9,524 bases of DNA from Bacillota bacterium. GTDB taxonomy: Bacteria; Bacillota_A; Clostridia; Peptostreptococcales; Anaerovoracaceae. Positions 8,222 through 9,524 of this stretch are shown here, one piece after another. The notes below the pieces were generated by a model that saw nothing but the letters and a program-made list of their open reading frames with translations, did no database searches and was not told the origin of the DNA. Made by a program: the position numbers and the translations under genes. The DNA lies in the NCBI GenBank assembly GCA_017438085.1, contig JAFRWH010000046.1:1-9524 (forward strand). The letters are read 5' to 3'. The number at the start of each line of letters is the position of its first letter. Position 1 is the first letter of the stretch.

Positions 8222-8249
8222 TTAACAATCTTTCGCTTTACGATATAAT
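8222..8249 (+). promoter_or_regulatory. hypF: Predicted sigma-70-type promoter for hypF
   Basis: TTAACA (8222-8227, 5 of 6 to the -35 consensus) and TATAAT (8244-8249, perfect -10) are separated by 16 bases. They lie right after the upstream terminator and point to the hypF gene. Transcription would start near 8256 and leave a leader of about 128 bases. The region is AT-rich, so chance matches are possible, but the position is what one expects. Confidence 0.65.
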
Positions 8250-8257
8250 TTATATCG
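8241..8257. promoter_or_regulatory. Perfect inverted repeat over the -10 box, possible operator
   Basis: CGATATAA-T-TTATATCG is a perfect 8-1-8 palindrome that contains the whole -10 hexamer. A dimeric regulator bound here would block RNA polymerase. The 7-1-7 core resembles Fur/PerR-type boxes in geometry only; I cannot name the regulator. Confidence 0.45.
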
Positions 8258-8383
8258 ATTTAGCAGATACCATTCATTCAATAATTGTTAGACCCAATCG
8301 GTTGCAAAAAACCTGCTTATACCTTAAAATTATATCAACTTGGGTTGCAGTACCCGCATTTTTGCGTTGCGTTCGAGGACCAG
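8258..8383 (+). other. hypF leader region, no gene recognised
   Basis: AT-rich stretch between the predicted promoter and the hypF start. It has a repeated GGTTGCA (8300-8306 and 8343-8349). ACCCAA (8292-8297) can pair with TTGGGT (8340-8345). A competing small hairpin, GGGT (8342-8345) with ACCC (8352-8355), is followed by GCATTTTT. No known riboswitch or T-box motif was recognised. GAGG at 8375-8378 is the likely ribosome binding site of hypF. Confidence 0.35.
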
Positions 8384-9524
8384 ATGGCTAAGGCAGGCTA
8401 TATAATAGAAGTCAAGGGAATAGTGCAGGGTGTGGGCTTCCGGCCTTTCATCCATAAGCAGATCATTGGTCACGAGCTCAACGGCTGGGTGCGGAACACC
8501 AGTCTTGGGGCGGAGCTTAAGATCGAAGGCGAGAGGGAAGCTCTCGATGCCTTCGCCGAGGAGCTCTGGACTAAAAAACCCGCGCTGGCTCTGATCGAGG
8601 ACGTGAAGGTTCAGGAGTACGAAGCTCTGGAGGATTTTACGGATTTCCGCATACTGGCTTCTGACGGAGCTGCGGAAAAAGTAGCTCTTGTGTCTCCTGA
8701 CATATGCATCTGCGAGGACTGCCGGAGAGAGCTTTTCGATAAGAAAGACAGACGCTACCGCTATCCTTACATAAACTGCACGAACTGCGGCCCGCGCTTT
8801 ACGATAATAAAAGACATTCCCTATGACAGAAAGAATACCACAATGGCGGAGTTCCCCATGTGTCCTGTCTGTGAAAAGGAATATACGGATATAGAGGACC
8901 GCAGATATCACGCGCAGCCAACCTGCTGCCCTGACTGCGGGCCGGGGCTGATCTATTGCGGAGCTGACGGAGCTCCCGAAAGCGGAGAGCCCATCGCTTT
9001 GACAAAGAATTCCCTATGGCAGGGCCGGATAGTTGCCATCAAAGGCCTGGGCGGCTACCATCTGGCAGCGAGGGCAGACGACCCTGAACTGGCCATGGAA
9101 CTTAGGCGCCGCAAGCACAGGGATGAAAAGCCCTTTGCAATAATGTGCAGGGACCTGGACGAGGTGCGCAGGCACTGCTTCGTCTCGGAGGAAGAGGAGA
9201 AGCTGCTGCTCTCAAAAGAGCGGCCAATAGTGCTGCTGAAGAAGCTTTATCCCCGCTATATGATGCACATCAGCGAGAACAGCCGCATAGGCGTGATGCT
9301 TCCTTACACACCGGTGCACTTCCTGCTTTTCGAACCGGAGGAAAACGGCGGAGATGGCTGCCCTCCGAGCCTGATAATGACCAGCGCCAATATATCCGAC
9401 AGGCCTATCATCATAAAGGATGAGGACGCCTTCAGGGATCTTGCCGGAATTGCGGACGGCTTCCTGATCGGTGAAAGGGAGATAGAGCGCTGCTGTGACG
9501 ACAGCGTGATGTGGGGCTTTGGCG
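8384..9524 (+). CDS. hypF: Carbamoyltransferase HypF, [NiFe]-hydrogenase maturation (3' end missing)
   Basis: HypF uses carbamoyl phosphate and ATP to make the thiocarbamate on HypE that becomes the CN ligands of the [NiFe]-hydrogenase iron. The frame opens at ATG 8384 (GAGG 5 bases upstream) and stays open to the window end, giving 380 of roughly 750 residues. The domain order is diagnostic. An acylphosphatase domain (about 1-90) has VQGVGFRPF with Arg20, and Asn38 in GWVRNTS. A double zinc finger follows with Cys110/113, 132/135, 160/163 and 182/185, exactly the C-x2-C-x18-C-x2-C, x24, C-x2-C-x18-C-x2-C spacing of HypF, plus RRYHAQP. The YrdC-like domain follows (from about 205: KGLGGYHLAARADDP, then KHRDEKPFAIM, MTSANISDRP). 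The Kae1-like domain is beyond the window. No hydrogenase or other hyp gene is visible here. Identification is firm. Confidence 0.96.
   Translation, partial: MAKAGYIIEVKGIVQGVGFRPFIHKQIIGHELNGWVRNTSLGAELKIEGEREALDAFAEELWTKKPALALIEDVKVQEYEALEDFTDFRILASDGAAEKVALVSPDICICEDCRRELFDKKDRRYRYPYINCTNCGPRFTIIKDIPYDRKNTTMAEFPMCPVCEKEYTDIEDRRYHAQPTCCPDCGPGLIYCGADGAPESGEPIALTKNSLWQGRIVAIKGLGGYHLAARADDPELAMELRRRKHRDEKPFAIMCRDLDEVRRHCFVSEEEEKLLLSKERPIVLLKKLYPRYMMHISENSRIGVMLPYTPVHFLLFEPEENGGDGCPPSLIMTSANISDRPIIIKDEDAFRDLAGIADGFLIGEREIERCCDDSVMWGFG

Noticed and set aside
8200..8391. A 63-codon plus-strand open frame in the spacer before hypF.
   Set aside because: It begins inside the terminator stem, contains the promoter, has no ribosome binding site and shows no recognisable protein pattern.
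8330..8911. A 193-codon minus-strand open frame over the start of hypF.
   Set aside because: It is codon-aligned with hypF, whose domains and cysteine spacing are unambiguous.
9145..9423. A 92-codon plus-strand open frame near the window end.
   Set aside because: It lies wholly within hypF in another frame; its composition (Arg-, Ala- and Gln-rich) is typical of out-of-frame reading.

Overview
The window looks like a chromosomal segment of an anaerobic, probably clostridial (Bacillota) bacterium. The evidence is indirect. Shine-Dalgarno sites are strong and AGGAGG-like. GC content is moderate. Arg is coded mainly by AGA in the first genes, and TTA, CTA and TCA codons are rare. There is also a HypF-type [NiFe]-hydrogenase maturation protein. 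The taxonomic call is an inference and is not firm.

Region 1 (1-5305) is a dipeptide/oligopeptide-type ABC importer in the standard order: substrate-binding protein (5' end cut by the window), two permeases (DppB-like, then DppC-like), then two ATPases (OppD-like, then OppF-like). Genes are tightly packed with TAATG overlaps. The exception is the gap after the binding-protein gene, which holds two hairpins. The DppC-like gene seems to carry a one-base frameshift near its 5' end: the strong ribosome binding site and ATG are in one frame and the conserved N-terminus is in another.

Region 2 (5324-6910) continues the same operon with two adjacent peptidase C26 (gamma-glutamyl hydrolase, PuuD-like) genes. 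The second keeps the Cys/His/Glu triad. The first has Gly in place of the nucleophilic Cys and lacks other active-site residues, so it looks like a pseudoenzyme. A hairpin terminator follows at 6916-6948.

Region 3 (6968-8155) encodes an M20D-type metal-dependent amidohydrolase. It has its own strong ribosome binding site but no visible promoter, and a strong terminator follows it at 8185-8218. Together the genes suggest import of a peptide or gamma-glutamyl/N-acyl amino acid compound, followed by hydrolysis of its amide bond inside the cell. The substrate cannot be read from the sequence.

Region 4 (8214-9524) starts with an AT-rich spacer holding a near-consensus promoter whose -10 box lies in a perfect 8-1-8 inverted repeat. 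It is followed by the first half of hypF, which runs off the window with no stop codon. I saw no tRNA, rRNA, CRISPR array, insertion sequence or phage gene.
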